DNA of 64,000 bases, from NCBI RefSeq assembly GCF_024703895.1, contig NZ_CP087968.1, positions 496,001 through 560,000 of the forward strand, written 5' to 3'. The position numbers and the translations under genes are program-made. The DNA is from Nocardioides sp. B-3. GTDB taxonomy: Bacteria; Actinomycetota; Actinomycetes; Propionibacteriales; Nocardioidaceae. The notes under the pieces are model-generated. The model did no database searches. It was not told the DNA's origin and was given only the letters and a program-made list of their open reading frames with translations. Below are positions 10,140 to 20,330 of the stretch, one piece after another (the first letter of the stretch is position 1; the number at the start of each line of letters is the position of its first letter).

Positions 10140-10537
10140 CTACAGCGGGTTCTCGGCGCGGTACGCCGCCCGGGGGCCGCCTTCTCGCGCTCGATCTTGC
10201 GTCCGAGGTGATCGGCCGTGGCCCACAGGGCAGCGAAGATGCCGCCCAGCAGGAACATCATCGGGATCACGAAGCCGAGTCCGATCGCGGCGACCCGGAT
10301 GACGTAGCCCGCGGTGTAGGCCCAAGGCGCCCGCAGCATGCCGGCCAGCAGCAGGCACGCGACCGCGAGCCCGACCCCCACGACGAGCGCGGTGCCGGTG
10401 GCGACGCCGGCGATCGTGATCATCACCGGGGTCGTCAGGCCGATGGTGATGGCCTCCGGGCAGAGCACCGCCGCGCACATGCCACGTCGGGGCGAGCGCT
10501 CGGTGTTCTGCGGTGCGGTGGCCTCGATGTCGCTCAT
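10140..10537 (-). CDS. DUF4233 membrane protein (C-terminal frameshift)
   Basis: About 131 residues with four predicted membrane helices (AITIGLTTPVMITIAG, ALVVGVGLAVACLLLAG, YVIRVAAIGLGFVIP, MFLLGGIFAALWATA). It is found downstream of folC throughout actinobacteria (as Rv2446c is in M. tuberculosis). Function unknown. The frame breaks near 10172, where CCCCCGGG should be shorter by two C. The corrected C-terminus is ARAAYRAENPL, ending at 10140. The ATG at 10537 overlaps the folC stop (ATGA). Confidence 0.85.
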
Positions 10538-11899
10538 CGACGCCCCTTCCGGACCAGCATCGAGCGAGCCTCCCCGACGGTGACCACCGAACCGGTGACC
10601 AGCACGGCTCCGGCACCGAAGGCGTCACCGAAGGCCTCGCCGGCCTCGGCCGGGGTCGCGGCCCGGTCGATCGCCTCGGCGAGGTCGGGCACGACGGTGA
10701 CGCGGTCCTCGCCGTAGATCTCGATCGCGGCGGCGCCCGTGTCGGCGGCCGACATCGAGCGCGACGTGGAGTTCTGGGTGCAGATGAGGTGGTGGAAGTG
10801 CGGCTCGAAGGCGGCGAGCACGCCATCGGCGTCCTTGTCACCCATCACGCCCATCACGCCGATCAGCGGCGAGAAGCTGAAGGAGTCCTCGAGCGCCTCG
10901 GCCGTGGCCTCGGCGCCGTGCGGGTTGTGGGCCGCGTCGAGCACGATCGTCGGGCTGCGACGAATGATCTCGAGCCGCCCCGGGCTGGTGACCTCGGCGA
11001 AGGCGGCGCGCACGATCTCGGCATCGAGCGGCTCGCCGTTGCCGAAGGCCTCCACCGCGGCGAGCGCGACGGCGGCGTTCTGGGCCCGGTGGGCGCCGTA
11101 CAAGGGCAGGAAGACGTCGTCGTAGCGACCGCGCAGGCCCTGCAGGCTCAGCATCTGGCCGCCGATGGCGGGCACACGCGAGATGACCCCGAACTCCATG
11201 CCCTCGCGCGACGGTCGCGCCGACCTCGACGGAGCGCTCGAGCAGCACCGCGGCGACGTCGGGCGTCTGCTCGGCGAGGACGGCGTAGGAGCCCTCCTTG
11301 AGGATGCCGGCCTTCTCCCGGGCGATGGCGGCGACGCTGTCGCCGAGGTACTTCGCGTGGTCGACCGCGATCGGCAGCACGACCGCGACGTCGGCGTCGG
11401 CGACATTGGTGGCGTCCCAGCTGCCACCCATGCCCACCTCGATGACCGCGACGTCGACCGGCGCGTCGGCGAAGGCGGCGTAGGCCATCCCGACCATGGT
11501 CTCGAAGAACGACAGCGGGTGGTCCCGGGTCCTCGTCGACGAGGTGCGTGTACGCCGCAACGTCGTTGAACGCACGGACGAACTCCTCGTCGGTGAGCTG
11601 TTCCCCGTCGATGCTGATCCGCTCGCTCATCCGCTCGAGGTGCGGGCTGGTGAAGCGGCCGGTGCGCAGGTCGAGCGCGCGAGCAGCTGCTCGATCATCC
11701 GGCTGGTGGAGGTCTTGCCGTTGGTGCCGGTCAGGTGGATCACCCGGAAGGACCGCTGCGGCTCCCCGAGCAGCTCGGTGAAGGCGCGGATCCGGTCCGG
11801 GCTCGGCTCGAGCTTGGTCTCGGGCCAGCGGGACAGCAGGGCGTCCTCGACTTCGGCGTAGGTCTCGGCCGGGCGGGCGTGTGCGGTGTCGTCACTCAT
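10534..11899 (-). CDS. folC: Folylpolyglutamate synthase / dihydrofolate synthase (frameshifted)
   Basis: Mur-ligase-type enzyme that adds glutamate to folates. The N-terminus (MSDDTAHARPAETYAEVE) carries the ATP-binding motif HLTGTNGKTSTSRM. The central domain has VAVIEVGMGGSWDATN, the C-terminal domain LDAAHNPHGAEA and VMGVMGDKDADGVL. The frame breaks near 11680, 11525 and 11215. Total is about 455 residues, as expected. The stop overlaps the DUF4233 start. Mur-like ligases need the Lys of GKT and the EVGMGG Glu, and both are present. Confidence 0.93.
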
Positions 11900-11911
11900 C
11901 TCGTGGCGAGT

Positions 11912-12821
11912 CTAAGGGGCCTCGATGACCGGGTGAGCCATGTCGACGACCGGTCGGTAGCCGAGCGACTCGTAGATCTTGTTCGACGTCGGGTTGGCCC
12001 GATCGGTGAACAGGCACATCCGGTGCCCCGCCTCGAGACCGAGCCGGGTCAGCTCGCCCACGACGTAGGACGCGATCCCGGCTCCGCGGTGCTCGCGCGG
12101 GGTGAAGACGGGGCCGACCCGCGAGACGCCGTAGGACGGCAGGCTGCGTCCGGTCACGTGCGCGACCTCGCCCGACGGCAGCTCCCACAGCCACTCGGCG
12201 CCCTCCCGGATCCGCACGAGGACGCTCTCCGGGTGTTGTGCTCACCGCTGGAGAGGTCGGGCTCCCGGCCGGCCTGCTCGTCCGCCTCGATGTGGAAGGC
12301 GGTGAACCACTCCAGCACCAGCACGGCGTCGTCCTCGGTCGCCCGGCGCAGTCGTCCGGGCGGTGGCGGCGGCACCGTGACCTCCGTCGCCTCCCACAGC
12401 CGGATGGAGTGGTGGACCTCGGGGTCACCGCCGGCCAGCCCGGCCGTCTCGGCCGCGATCACCTCGACCGCCGGGAGCGCGCCGTTGACGCCGCCGAGCA
12501 CCTCGCCCCGCTCGTGCAGCGCGACCGCCAGCGCTCGTGCGGCCTCGTCGGACATGGGCAGCGCGAAGATCGGATAGGGCTTGAAGGGCGCGGTCCGCAT
12601 GGCGACGCTGACCACCTTCCCGGCCTCGTCCCGCACGGCCAGCCACCAGCGCTCGAAGGGAGCGCCGACCTCGGACCGGGAGTCGATCCCGTCGACGATC
12701 TCGCGCGCCGGCACGGTCGCTGACCCCGGCGATCACCGTGCCCAGCACGGGGCTCGGCCGCCAGCAGGTCGCCGGCAGCGGCGAGGAAGGCGGCGGGGTC
12801 GGTGAAGAACTCAAGGTCCAT
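11912..12821 (-). CDS. GNAT family N-acetyltransferase (frameshifted)
   Basis: About 302 residues. The N-terminal half (MDLEFFTDPAAFLAAAGDLL, then FERWWLAVRDEAGKVVSVAM) is a degenerate GNAT-like region. The C-terminal half is a typical acetyltransferase, with GPVFTPREHRGAGIASYVVGE (the acetyl-CoA-binding R-x-x-G-x-G/A loop) and CLFTDRANPTSNKIYESLGY. Frame breaks near 12745 and 12232. It lies 12 bases upstream of folC in the same direction and could be cotranscribed with it. Substrate unknown. Confidence 0.8.
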
Positions 12822-12898
12822 GGCGCAACGCTAGTCACCGGTGACCACGGGTGGTAACTCGTTTTCGCAGGCCAGAGCGGCGTCAATAGACTGCGCAC

Positions 12899-15526
12899 AT
12901 GACTGACACCAGCCCTGAGCCCGAGTCCACGACGTCCGCACGCCGCGACGTCGTCGTACCCGACAAGGCCGTGCTCGAAGGGCTCGAGGCCACATGGTCG
13001 CAGCGCTGGAAGAACGACGAGACCTACAAGTTCGACCGCACGGCCACGCGCGCCGACGTCTACTCCATCGACACCCCGCCGCCGACCGTGAGCGGCAGCC
13101 TGCACGTCGGGCACGTCTTCTCCTACACGCACACCGACCTGATCGCGCGCTACCAGCGGATGACCGGCAAGAAGGTCTTCTACCCGATGGGCTGGGACGA
13201 CAACGGTCTCCCCGACCGAGCGCCGCGTCCAGAACTACTTCGGCGTCCGCTGCGACCCGAGCCTGCCCTACGACGAAGACTTCACGCCGCCCGAGAAGCC
13301 CGACCCGAAGAAGCAGGTCCCGATCAGCCGGCCCAACTTCATCGAGCTGTGCGAGCGGCTCGTCGAGGAGGACGAGCTGGTCTTCGAGTCGCTGTGGCGC
13401 ACCCTCGGCCTCAGCGTCGACTGGTCCGAGAACTACACGACGATCGGTGCCAAGTCGCAGAAGGTGAGCCAGACCGCGTTCCTGCGCAACTTCGCGCGTG
13501 GTGAGGCCTACCTCCGGGGAGGCGCCGACCCTGTGGGACGTCACCTTCCAGACCGCCGTCGCCCGGGCCGAGCTCGAGGCGCGCGACTACCCAGTGCCTA
13601 CCACCGCGTGGCCTTCCACCGGCCCGACGGCGAGCCTGACCAAGAAAATTTGGTGTGGATCGAGACCACCCGTCCCGAGCTGATCCCGAGCGTCGTCGCG
13701 CTGATCGCGCACCCCGACGACGAGCGCTACCGGGCGCTCTTCGGCACGACGGTGACCAGCCCGGTCTTCGGCGTCGAGATCCCGGTCCTCGCCCACCCGG
13801 CGGCCGAGCCCGACAAGGGCGCGGGCATCGCCATGTGCTGCACCTTCGGTGACCTCACCGACGTCACGTGGTGGCGCGAGCTCAACCTCCCGGTCCGCAC
13901 CCCGGTCGGTCGGGACGGGCGGATGCTCCGCGAGACCCCGGAGTGGCTCTCGAGCGAGGCCGGCGTTACGGCGTACGAAGAGCTCAAGGGCAAGACGACC
14001 TTCAGCGCGCGAGGCCGTCGTGGCCGCGCTGCGCGAGTCGGGCGACCTCGACGGTGAGCCGAAGGCCACCCAGCGGATGGCCAACTTCTATGAGAAGGGC
14101 GACAAGCCGCTCGAGATCGTGGCCACCCGTCAGTGGTACATCCGCAACGGCGGCCGCGAGGCCGACGTCCGAGCCGAGATGCTCGAGCGCGCCGACGAGA
14201 TCACCCGGCTGCCGAGCCACATGAAGCACCGCTATGACAACTGGGTCGGCGGCCTGAACGGCGACTGGCTGATCTCGCGCCAGCGGTTCTTCGGCATCCC
14301 GTTCCCGGTGTGGTACCCGCTCGACGAGGCCGGCGACCCCGACTACGACCACCCGCTGCTCCCCCGCGAGGACGCGCTGCCGATCGACCCGTCGACGCAG
14401 GCACCCGAGGGCTTCGACGAGGCGCAGCGCGGCCAGCCCGGCGGCTTCATGGGCGACCCCGACGTCATGGACACGTGGGCGACGTCGTCACTGACGCCGC
14501 AGATCGCGGGCGGCTGGCTCACCGACGAGGACCTCTTCTCGCGGGTCTTCCCCTACGACCTGTGCACCCACGCGCACGACATCATCCGCACGTGGCTGTT
14601 CAGCCGGATCGTGCGGGCCCACTTCGAGCAGCACGCCTCGCCGTGGACGCACGCGATGATCTCCGGATTCATCGTCGACCCCGATCGCAAGAAGATGTCG
14701 AAGTCGAAGGGCAACGTCGTCGTCCCGACCGAGATCCCGGACAAGTACGGCGCCGACGCTGTCCGCTGGCGGGCCGCCCCGGGCCCGCCCGGGTGCTGAC
14801 TCACCGTTCGACGAGTCGCAGATGAAGATCGGCCGCCGGCTGGCGATGAAGGTCCTCAACGCGTCGAAGTTCGTGCTCGGCAACGTCGGCGCGACCTCGC
14901 TCGACCACTTCGCCGTCAGCGCGCCGATCGACTGCGCGCTGCTCGGCCGCCTCGAGGTGGTCACCCGCAAGGCGACCGAGGCGTTCGACGCCTACGACTA
15001 CACGACCGCCCTCGAGGTCACCGAGAAGTTCTTCTGGGAGTTCTGCGACGACTACCTCGAGCTGGTCAAGGAGCGCGCCTACGACGAGGACGGCGGCACG
15101 GCCACCCACTCGGCGAAGGCCGCGCTGGCGATCGCGCTGCACGTCCAGCTGCGGCTGCTCGCGCCGTTCCTGCCCTACGTCACCGAAGAGGTCTGGTCCC
15201 GGTGGCAGGACGGCTCGATCCACCACGCCGCTTGGCCCACGCCGGCCGACCTCGGCTCGGCCGCTGCGGCCGACCCGACGGCCGTGACCGCCGTCGCGGC
15301 CGCACTGATGGGCGTCCGGGGTGCCAAGTCGAAGGCCAAGGTCTCGATGAAGGCCGAGCTCTCCCGCGTGGAGATCACCGGGCCGCCGGCGCTGCTGGCC
15401 GGCGTCGAGTCCGCCGCCGACGACCTGCGCCGGGTCGGCAAGATCACCGGCGAGCTGATCTTCACCCCCGACGAGAGCGCGACGGAGATCTCGGTCTCCG
15501 CCGACCCGGCAGAGGTCGCGTCCTGA
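12899..15526 (+). CDS. valS: Valyl-tRNA synthetase (multiple frameshifts)
   Basis: Class I synthetase charging tRNA-Val. The HIGH-type motif is [16 protein letters not shown], followed by GWDDNGLP. The editing domain carries [11 protein letters not shown] and [12 protein letters not shown]. The class I signature KKMSKSKGN is at about 14690, followed by the anticodon-binding domain. About 874 residues. It ends with [15 protein letters not shown]... and lacks the long C-terminal coiled-coil arm of E. coli ValRS, resembling the shorter form shared with archaea. At least five single-base insertions (near 13217, 13520, 13593, 14015, 14780) break the frame. All are repaired by removing one base. 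ATG at 12899. Confidence 0.94.
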
Positions 15527-15541
15527 CCTGAGGCGCCGCGC

Positions 15542-16148
15542 CTAGGGCGTGGGTACGGCCGTCGGGGACTCACCCGGCACCGTGTCGTGCTTCTCGACCT
15601 TCGCGGCCTCCCGGGCAGCGACCTCGAGGGCCTTGTCGGCCTCCTTGGCGGCCTTGGCGGCGTCCTTGGTGTCCCCGTCGAGGGCCTCGTCGGCCTTCTT
15701 CAGCGCGCGCCGGGCATCCCCGGCCTCCTCCCGGGCGGCCTTGCGGGCCGCCACGACGTCGGGCTGGGCGCCCTTGTCCTTGGTCTTGACCGGGTGTGGG
15801 GGCGGAGTCGGGGTCGGCGTCGGCGTCGGGGTGACGGCCGGGACCGGCACGATCGTGGGCTGGGCCGCGGGGTGCACGACGGCGGTCACGGTGGGCGTCG
15901 CGGTCGCGGACGGTACGGCGAGCTCGGGGGCTCAGCCCGTGCGCCCCGGAGGCGATCGAGGGAGCCACGGCGGCCGCGGTGTCTCGCACGGTGACCGTGG
16001 CGTCGTTGTGCGCAGCAGCAGCGACGGGTTGGGACGGACCGAAGAGGCCGATCAGGGCGTCGGTGCGGATGCCGTGTCCCAGCATCACGGCGCAGACGAT
16101 CGACACCAGCACGAATGCAACCAGCGGCCGTCTGTGCTCTGCGCTCAC
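15542..16148 (-). CDS. Membrane-anchored protein with Pro/Thr linker and Ala/Lys-rich helix (frameshifted)
   Basis: About 201 residues. There is a single hydrophobic N-terminal segment (LVAFVLVSIVCAVMLG, residues about 8-24), then an alanine-rich stretch, then a TPTPTPTPTPPPHP linker. The C-terminal helix is charged (RKAAREEAGDARRALKKAD, then repeated KDAAKAAKEADKA units) and likely forms a coiled coil. One extra C near 15938 breaks the frame. Removing it gives exactly 202 codons. The architecture suggests an exported wall- or membrane-tethered protein. I do not recognise the family. It lies downstream of clpX in the same direction, after the clpX terminator. Confidence 0.7.
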
Positions 16149-16241
16149 CCGGGATCCCCTTTCCGAACCATGAAGTCAGGGGTCATTCTCCCCTGCCCCA
16201 GACCCCACATCGTCCGATCGGGCCAAAAATGACTAGAAAGG

Positions 16242-16283
16242 ACTACGTCCGACCCACCCCGGTCGGGTCAGGTCGGACGTAGT
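16242..16283 (-). terminator. Rho-independent-like hairpin downstream of clpX
   Basis: A perfect 13-base inverted repeat (ACTACGTCCGACC at 16242-16254, GGTCGGACGTAGT at 16271-16283) with a 16-base loop starts 15 bases beyond the clpX stop. On the minus strand it is followed by a short T-containing stretch. Confidence 0.75.
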
Positions 16284-16297
16284 GTCTTCGAGCTGCG

Positions 16298-17583
16298 TCA
16301 GGCGGACTTCTTCTTCTTCGACTCCGACTCGCGGGGCACCGGGGTCGGAGACACGTCGTCGAGGACGACTTCCCGGGTGACGATCACCTTGGCGATGTCG
16401 TCGCGCGAGGGCACCTCGTACATCACGTGGAGGAGGACCTCCTCGATGATCGCGCGCAGGCCGCGGGCACCGGTGCCGCGCTCGAGGGCCTTGTCGGCGA
16501 TCGAGGTGATGGCGTCGTCGGTGAACTCGAGCTCGACCCCGTCGAGGTCGAAGAGCTTCTGGTACTGCTTGACGAGGCGCGTTGCGCGGCTCGGTGAGGA
16601 TCTGGACCGGGGCCTCGTTGTCGAGCTTGGTGACGCTGGCGATGAGCGGGAGCCGGCCGATGAACTCGGGGATCAGGCCGAACTTGGTGAGGTCCTCGGG
16701 CCGCACCAACGCCATCAGGTCGTCGGAGTCGCGCTCGGCCTCGCCGCGCACGTCGGCGGTGAAGCCGAGGGTCTTCTTGCCCACCCGCTGCTCGACGATG
16801 TTCTCCCGGGCCGGCGAACGCACCACCCACGATGAACAAGATGTTGGTGGTGTCGATCTGGATGAACTCTCGGTGCGGGTGCTTGCGACCACCCTGCGGC
16901 GGCACCGAGGCGGTGGTGCCCTCGAGCATCTTCAGCAGCGCCTGCTGGACACCCTCGCCCGACACGTCGCGCGTGATCGACGGGTTCTCCGCCTTGCGGG
17001 CCACCTTGTCGATCTCGTCGATGTAGATGATGCCGGTCTCGGCCTTCTTGACGTCGTAGTCGGCGGCCCGGATCAGCTTGAGGAGGATGTTCTCCACGTC
17101 CTCTCCGACATAGCCGGCCTCGGTCAGCGCCGTGGCATCAGCGATCGCGAAGGGCACGTTGAGCATGCGCGCCAGCGTCTGGGCGAGATAGGTCTTGCCG
17201 CACCCGGTCGGACCGATGACCGGGATGTTGGACTTGGCCACCTCGACGGCCTCGTCCTTGGTGTGCTTGCCGGCAACCGGCTGCAGCCCCGCCCGGACGC
17301 GCTTGTAGTGGTTGTAGACCGCCACCGCGAGCGCCTTCTTGGCGTGCTCCTGCCCGATGACGTAGGCATTGAGGAACTCGAAGATCTCCCGCGGCTTGGG
17401 CAGCTCGTCGAGGCTCACCTCGCCGCCATCGGCGAGCTCCTCCTCGATGATCTCGTTGCAGAGCTCGATGCACTCGTCACAGATGTAGACGTTGGGTCCT
17501 GCGATGAGCTTCTTGACCTGCTTCTGGCTCTTCCCGCAGAAGTTGCACTTCAGCAGGTCGCCGCCGTCACCGATTCGAGCCAC
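16298..17583 (-). CDS. clpX: ClpX, ATPase subunit of Clp protease (frameshifted)
   Basis: AAA+ unfoldase that feeds substrates to ClpP. The N-terminal zinc-binding domain has [20 protein letters not shown] and [11 protein letters not shown] (four Cys). Walker A is [12 protein letters not shown], the pore loop GYVGED, Walker [14 protein letters not shown], with [10 protein letters not shown] in the C-terminal region. It ends in a Lys-rich tail ([10 protein letters not shown]). Start is GTG at 17583 with a clear GGAGGA Shine-Dalgarno 8 bases upstream. Alternative upstream starts give non-family residues. Two extra bases (near 16815 and 16578) break the frame. Repaired length is 427 residues. 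Follows clpP2. Confidence 0.95.
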
Positions 17584-17700
17584 GGGTTGATCCTCCGGTC
17601 CTGCCGGGCTGCGTTCCCGGCCTTGCAAACTCCCTGACGGTACCCCGCGCCGGCCCCATCTGGGGGCCGGACACGGAGCAAGGTGACACTGTCATGCGAC

Positions 17701-18313
17701 CTAGCTCGTGAGAGCCGGGATGGCCTTGCGCGACTCGAGCACCGCATCGATGAGGCCGTATTCGACGGCGCCCTCGGCGGTGAGGATCTTGTCGCGCTCG
17801 ATGTCGCGACTGACCTGCTCGATGTCCTTGCCGCTGTGGTCGGAGATCATCTTCTCCAGCAGCTCGCGCATCCGGAGGATCTCGTTGGCCCGGATCTCGA
17901 TGTCGGAGGTCTGGCCGAACGTGCCCTCGGTGTAGGGCTGGTGGATCAGGATCCGGCTGTTGGGCAGCGCCGGGCGCTTGCCCGGGGTGCCGGCCGCCAG
18001 CAGGATCGCGGCGGCCGAGGCGGCCCGGCCCCGGGCAGACGGTCTGCACGTCGGGCTTGATGAAGCGCATCGTGTCGTAGATCGCCGTCAGCGCGGTGAA
18101 CGAGCCACCGGGGCTGTTGATGTAGATGCTGATGTCCCGGTCGGGGTTCATCGACTCCGGGGACAGCAGCTGGGCCATCACCGCGTTGGCGACGTCGTCG
18201 CTGATCGGGGTGCCGAGGAAGATGATGCGCTCCTCGAACAGCTTGGTGTAGGGGTCGATCCGACGGAAGCCGTAGGACGTGCGCTCTTCCCACTGGGGGA
18301 TGTAGTAATTCAT
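17701..18313 (-). CDS. clpP2: ClpP2, ATP-dependent Clp protease proteolytic subunit (frameshifted)
   Basis: Serine peptidase of the mixed actinobacterial ClpP1P2 complex. Starts [16 protein letters not shown]. Landmarks are [20 protein letters not shown], the nucleophile Ser in [13 protein letters not shown], the catalytic His in ILIHQP and a downstream Asp (VSRDIERD). One extra G near 18025 (CCGGGGCC) breaks the frame. Corrected length is 203 residues. Starts 6 bases after the clpP1 stop, so the two are one operon. The clpP2 name follows gene order (second after tig). Confidence 0.92.
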
Positions 18314-18318
18314 CGGGA

Positions 18319-18996
18319 TCAGCCCTTCTGCCGCGCGGGGCGGCCTTCGTCGGCAGCTTCGCGGGCGTTGGTGACGACCTTGTCGACGAGGCCGTACTCG
18401 ACCGCCCGGTCGGCGGTGAACCAGCGGTCGCGGTCGGCGTCGGCGACGACCCGGTCGACCGACTGGCCGGTGTGCTCGGCGATCAGGTCGAGCAGCACCT
18501 TCTTGATGTGCAGCGACTGCTGCGCCCGGATCTTGATGTCGGAGGCGGAGCCACCCATGCCCGAGGAGGGCTGGTGCATCATGATCCGCGCGTGCGGCAG
18601 GGCGTAGCGCTTGCCCTTGGTGCCGGCGCACAGCAGGAACTGGCCCATCGAGGCGGCCGGGCCCATGCCGACCGTGGCCACGTCGTTGGGGATGTAGTTC
18701 ATGGTGTCGTAGATCGCCATGCCGGCGTCGACGGAGCCGCCGGGGCTGTTGATGTGCAAGAAGATGTCGGCCTCGGGGTCCTCGGCCGAGAGCAACAGCA
18801 GCTGGGCGCAGATCGCGTTGGCGTTCTGGTCGCGGACCTCGGAGCCGAGGAACACGATCCGCTCGCGGAGCAACCGCTGGTAGATGTGGTCGTCGAGGCC
18901 GTAGGTCCCGATGCCGCCGTTCATCTCGGGCGAGAGTGCTGGGCTGGAGTTCTGGTTCACGCGAGCGACATTAGCCCGAAGCACCGACAGTTCCAC
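18319..18996 (-). CDS. clpP1: ClpP1, ATP-dependent Clp protease proteolytic subunit
   Basis: Uninterrupted, up to 225 residues. Contains [47 protein letters not shown], the nucleophile Ser in [11 protein letters not shown] and the catalytic His in MMHQPSSG. The GTG at 18996 gives the longest form. A GTG at 18960 ([13 protein letters not shown]) is equally likely because neither has a good Shine-Dalgarno. In mycobacteria tig is the immediate upstream neighbour. Here a hydrolase gene lies between. Confidence 0.94.
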   Translation of the reverse strand: MELSVLRANVARVNQNSSPALSPEMNGGIGTYGLDDHIYQRLLRERIVFLGSEVRDQNANAICAQLLLLSAEDPEADIFLHINSPGGSVDAGMAIYDTMNYIPNDVATVGMGPAASMGQFLLCAGTKGKRYALPHARIMMHQPSSGMGGSASDIKIRAQQSLHIKKVLLDLIAEHTGQSVDRVVADADRDRWFTADRAVEYGLVDKVVTNAREAADEGRPARQKG

Positions 18997-19060
18997 GCGT
19001 TATGCACCCCTGTTCGCCCACAGCGCACAGCGCGCCGCGCAGGGGCGTGTCGGTCGGTGC

Positions 19061-20218
19061 TCAGGTCAGCCACCGGGTCAGCGCCGCGGCGACCCGATCG
19101 TCGTTCAGCAGGTCGAAGTGGTGTCCGCGCAGGTGCAGCACCTCGCTGCCGGGGAAGAGGTCGCGCCCGCGGCGGTCCCGTCCGTACGCCGAAGCCTGCC
19201 GCACCAGCATGTCGCCGAAGAACGCACTGGCGGGGTGTCGCGGTGAGGACGCCGGGGTCGCGGAGACGAGGCGGTAGCGCGTGCGGCAGCGGGGCGAAGT
19301 CCTCGTCGAGGCCCTCGATCAGGTCGTCGACGCCGACCGAGCGCTGGTCCGGGATCCGCCCGAACCCGGCCACCTCGGGCAGCCGACCGAGCAGTCCGCT
19401 GCCCTGCTTGACCCCGCGCGCGAGGGGCGCGCCGAGGTGCGGGGTGCCGAGCGTGACGACATTGGTGACGCGCGATCGCCACGTCCACTCCCCCTGAACG
19501 GCCGTCGCCGCCCGGATGACCAGCCCGCCCATCGAGTGCCCGATCAGCGCCAGCTCGGTCACGCCGGTCGGCCAGTTCTCGACGAGGTGCTCGAGCAGGG
19601 CCGCGAGCGACGCGCCGTTGGTGCGCACGGACAGGCCGGTGTTCACGCGGAGCAGCACCGGCGTCCAGCCGAGGTCGGTCAGCTCGTCGGCGTACGTCGT
19701 GCCGCGTCGCTCGCGGTTGCGCTGCCAGTAGGCCTCGTTCTCGCAGAGCCCGTGCAGGAACACCGCCACCCGCCCCGTCGCCGTGGGGTACGCCGACGCG
19801 AGGCCGCCCGAGGTCAGCGACACGTCGCGTCCGTCCACCCGCGGGGCCATGGTGATCGCCGGGCGCGGCCGCTCCCGCTCGAGCCGGTCACCGATCAGTC
19901 CGTTGGCGGCCGAACGGACGAACCGTCCACGCGCTCCGGCCTCCATCACGGGTCCGGCACCGCTTCGGGCGGCCACGTCGAGGCCCGCTCCGAGCCCCTT
20001 GAGCGACAGTCCGACGCCGGTGTAGACGGACCCGGCGATCACGCGATGGCCGAGACCCGGGATCGCGCTCGGCGCGCCGAGCGACCGGTCGAGCACACCG
20101 TGCACGCGGTCGACCCGGGCCGGTGGGTGTCGCGGACTGTGTCCACCGGGACCTCGTCGGCGACGATCGCGAGGAGCGCGAGGGCGTCGAGGAGGCTCGG
20201 CTCGGTGCGAGTCGTCAT
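19061..20218 (-). CDS. Alpha/beta hydrolase, lipase-like (frameshifted)
   Basis: About 385 residues. The hydrolase core begins VAVFLHGLCENEAYW (oxyanion region), with the nucleophile elbow LIGHSMGGLVIRAA and VTLGTPHLGAPLARG, close to PGAP1-like and triacylglycerol-lipase-like proteins. The catalytic His lies in HLRGHHFDLLND near the end. The N-terminal 130 residues (MTTRTEPSLLDALALLAIVAD) have no recognised domain. Frame breaks near 20127 and 19237. The ATG at 20218 follows a TetR-like palindrome. It interrupts the otherwise conserved tig-clpP1 adjacency in the same direction. Substrate unknown. Confidence 0.82.
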
Positions 20219-20236
20219 GGGGCCACTCTAACCTTT

Positions 20237-20258
20237 TGAGTGAACAGATGTTCACTCA
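20237..20258. promoter_or_regulatory. TetR-type operator-like palindrome upstream of the lipase-like gene
   Basis: A 22-base inverted repeat, TGAGTGAAC-AGAT-GTTCACTCA, lies 19 bases upstream of the hydrolase start codon. The TGAAC....GTTCA core is the usual form of TetR/AcrR-family operators. No TetR gene is adjacent. Confidence 0.55.
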
Positions 20259-20286
20259 CGGGTGCCGAAGCCTTCCGAAAACGCAA

Positions 20287-20317
20287 CAGCGCCCGACGCC
20301 GGGGGCGTCGGGCGCTG
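20287..20317 (-). terminator. Intrinsic terminator of tig
   Basis: Perfect 14-base stem (CAGCGCCCGACGCC / GGCGTCGGGCGCTG) with a three-base loop, 14 bases past the tig stop. On the minus strand it is followed by TTGCGTTTT. Confidence 0.85.
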
Positions 20318-20330
20318 CTTCAGGCGTGTG

